Shown here: piece by piece, positions 61,741-64,000 of the stretch | How the letters are laid out: every line of letters starts with the position of its first letter | Numbering within the stretch: position 1 is the stretch's first letter | From: Sycobia sp. Sy_11 | Taxonomy: Eukaryota; Arthropoda; Insecta; Hymenoptera; Epichrysomallidae | Assembly (NCBI GenBank): GCA_018907035.1 | Contig: JACCIC010000166.1 | Location: 575,501 to 639,500 of the forward strand | Reading direction: 5' to 3' | Length of the DNA: 64,000 bases | Notes under the pieces: generated by a model | The model's database searches: none | The model's input: only the letters and a program-made list of their open reading frames with translations | Told to the model about the DNA's origin: nothing | Position numbers and translations under genes: made by a program

Positions 61741-62879
61741 GTGCTACCCGATGTTACACACATATACATAGGTATGCACGATAACTGCGGGCAAATTATC
61801 AAAATCCCCACGGAATTGGAGAAATCGGGCCGTTGAAATCTGGCACGACGTACATTGGCAGCGAATGGAACAACGCGGCGCCACGCGTGCGCAAACGTTA
61901 TTGAGAGATTTATACTATATATAATATATACATTGGCATAATTCAGTTGCGTAGCACACAGAGTAACTATTATGAAATAGTTGACAAAGTGTCATATAAA
62001 AGATTACAATTGAAATCAAGGAAATTGCAATAAATCTCAATTGTTTTTAAAGCTTAATATAAAAAAAATACCTTTCACTATTTTTTTTTTGTATTTTTTT
62101 TTGCGGATGTTAGCAATTTCGTCCAATCATTGATTTGAGGAATCTAACGTAAAGCGACCTTCTTTTTCTCTAGCTGGAATTATTTTTACGTAACTATCTA
62201 TGAACATTAATCAAATTAACAACTTTCAATTTTTTTTAATTAAGTTTATACTAATATTTTCTATGAAACGGGCTATAATAGTTATGAACAAAGTACCAGT
62301 TTTCTTAATACGAAAGCGCTTCAAAATATAATTTACATATGAGTAGAATTTCCATCGATAATCGTTGGTATTGTTTTTCTTATATTGGACGTGTAGCGTT
62401 TAGTTTTGAATAATTCGAATAAATTTCAATAGAAATGTTTTTTTTTTTTTAACGAATGAAAGAGACCAATCATCGTTCAATCCAAATATAACGATTGGCA
62501 AGCCTATACTTTCTAATTCGTAAATTATACCAACATTCATATTGAAATAGAATACTATTTTTTAGCTGTTCAATATTAGCCTTTCTTAAGTCTTAAGCTG
62601 GTAAATTTCCCAGATACCTGGAAATATGGCATTATGAACTAAATCTGTACTCGCTTCGTTTTAAAAATCTTTTCCATATATCAAAGAACACCTTCGACCA
62701 AAAAAAAAAAAAAAAAACAAATAAATAATACAAATAAAATAAACGCCAAATAACTTATACTAAATTTACAAAATTAAGTATGATAACACGATTATACCTC
62801 TGTCCAATTTTTTGTTAATCATTATTCACTCTCAGATAATACGTGCGGTAATTTGCGCATACTTCAAGTTTCTTCCTCA

Positions 62880-62887
62880 TTCTTTTC

Positions 62888-62931
<44 letters not shown>

Positions 62932-63350
62932 GCTTTCGATCTCTCTATTTTTATCCGACTTTCTCTTTCTATATATCTGTTTCGTATATTTCTATTCCTA
63001 TATTACATCGAGATACCCGTCTCAGTGCCGAAGAAGCGTTTAATGCCGTCGTGACCCACTTCCGGTCAAGTTCATTGATCATCTAGTAGTATAGCCCGAC
63101 CTAGACGGCGCCTTGACGTGCACACACACCGGAACCGCCTTCGCTGTCTCGTGCGTGTATGCGTGCGTGCATGTGTGTATATAAATACGGAACAATCCGA
63201 TCCGTCTCTCGTCGAAATTCCTTTCCTTGCGTAACTTGGTTCAATGCTTTTTCGCTGTGCAGCTTTGTGAATTTTTGCAGCTGGCCCATAATTGGCAGAT
63301 CAGTGCACGCAAGTGCATACGGCATTCTTAAATTTATCTGGAGCTTTTAA
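62880..63350 (+). promoter_or_regulatory. CT-repeat and TATA-bearing promoter-like region
   Basis: A (CT)n tract (62890-62926) is followed by less AT-rich sequence and a TATATAAATA box near 63,177. GA/CT repeats and TATA boxes mark many arthropod promoters (GAGA-type). Any transcript would run beyond the window, and no first exon could be defined. Confidence 0.3.
62890..62926. repeat. (CT)n microsatellite
   Basis: A pure CT tract of about 37 bp. Confidence 0.95.
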
Positions 63351-63359
63351 GCTCTTTAG

Positions 63360-64000
63360 CTATACGCGGAGAATCGTTATGTTGATTTTTTAACTAATTC
63401 GAAATATATAATCTAATTTTTTTTGCAGCCTATCCACCATATATATAATTGCACACAAAGGACAAACCAACCTTTTGTTCTCGTCTAAAAAGTTCTAAAT
63501 AATATTTCATTTAAAGCGGCAAGAGAATTATGGCATTAACTAGGAATGGATTATATGAAACGATTATCCAATAACAGAATAAAAATATGTGCAAAATAGA
63601 ATCTATTAAAATGTATATTATTGGTTTCGTAAAAATATAGCACTTTTAAAGAAAAGAAAAATTAATTTACTTATAAGTGAATATAGATCACATATGGATT
63701 GCTTATAAAAGCAAAAGTTTTGCGTTCAAACTAAAAATTGCTACGTACTTTCGCAAAGAATACGTCTATATTACGAGGCTATACTGTCAAAATTTCAAAG
63801 CGATCCATCCAATATAGTGGAGAGGCAATTCGAACTCCATGCCCGAAAAAAGTGATTTTGAGCAAAACGAGTTTAAAGTTTCAAAAGTACATTGAAGCGT
63901 AGTGTTTCGTTACTGCAGCTTAAAAGGCTTCACCACGCCTTTTCAAAATTTCTTTTTTTTTTATATATATAAAACGAAATCGATTTTGTTTTTACGACGT
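63360..64000. other. AT-rich DNA at the window end, nothing recognised
   Basis: No convincing exon or RNA gene seen. Confidence 0.5.

Noticed and set aside
1..64000. CRISPR array, rRNA or bacterial operon
   Set aside because: No regularly spaced repeats, no rRNA signature and spliced genes throughout; the DNA is eukaryotic nuclear.

Overview
The window looks like AT-rich nuclear DNA of an insect, most likely a hymenopteran. The reasons are GC-rich exons sitting in an AT-rich, (AT)n-laden background, spliced genes, several unrelated mariner subfamilies, a BEL/Pao element, an RNase H-bearing non-LTR element and a secreted serine protease homolog. No sequence search was possible, so the order is an inference.

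Region by region. (1) 1-11,733, plus strand: the 3' part of Mctp (multiple C2 and transmembrane domain protein). Eight exons have matching splice phases and give 583 codons plus a stop. The reading frame stays open for 47 more codons after the TAG, up to a TAA. The sixth intron holds a TIR-bounded, frameshifted irritans-like mariner. (2) 11,734-22,900: about 11 kb of AT-rich DNA with microsatellites, one possible minus-strand exon near 13 kb and a decayed endonuclease-like relic near 21.8 kb. (3) 22,910-39,581, minus strand: a four-exon secreted serine protease homolog of 298 residues, which I reconstructed from splice signals and phases. Glu replaces both the catalytic His and the catalytic Ser. 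Its introns hold a head-to-head pair of mariner fragments, a mauritiana-like mariner, a decayed 60-bp coding minisatellite, and a 4.1-kb non-LTR retrotransposon with a perfect target-site duplication but no reverse transcriptase core. (4) 40-48 kb, minus strand: isolated exon-like pieces of one or more unknown genes. A pol-less BEL/Pao element (42.5-45.0 kb) sits among them. (5) 48-64 kb: almost entirely non-coding, with many long (AT)n tracts, a less AT-rich block at 56.9-58.0 kb, and CpG- or CT-rich, promoter-like islands at 50.3, 53.8-54.2, 61.5 and 62.8-63.3 kb.

The two well-supported genes are unrelated. Mctp is a Ca2+/phospholipid-binding ER or synaptic membrane protein. The protease homolog is an extracellular, presumably non-catalytic protein. 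Most of the remaining structure is transposon history. No CRISPR array, rRNA, tRNA or prokaryotic-type operon was seen.
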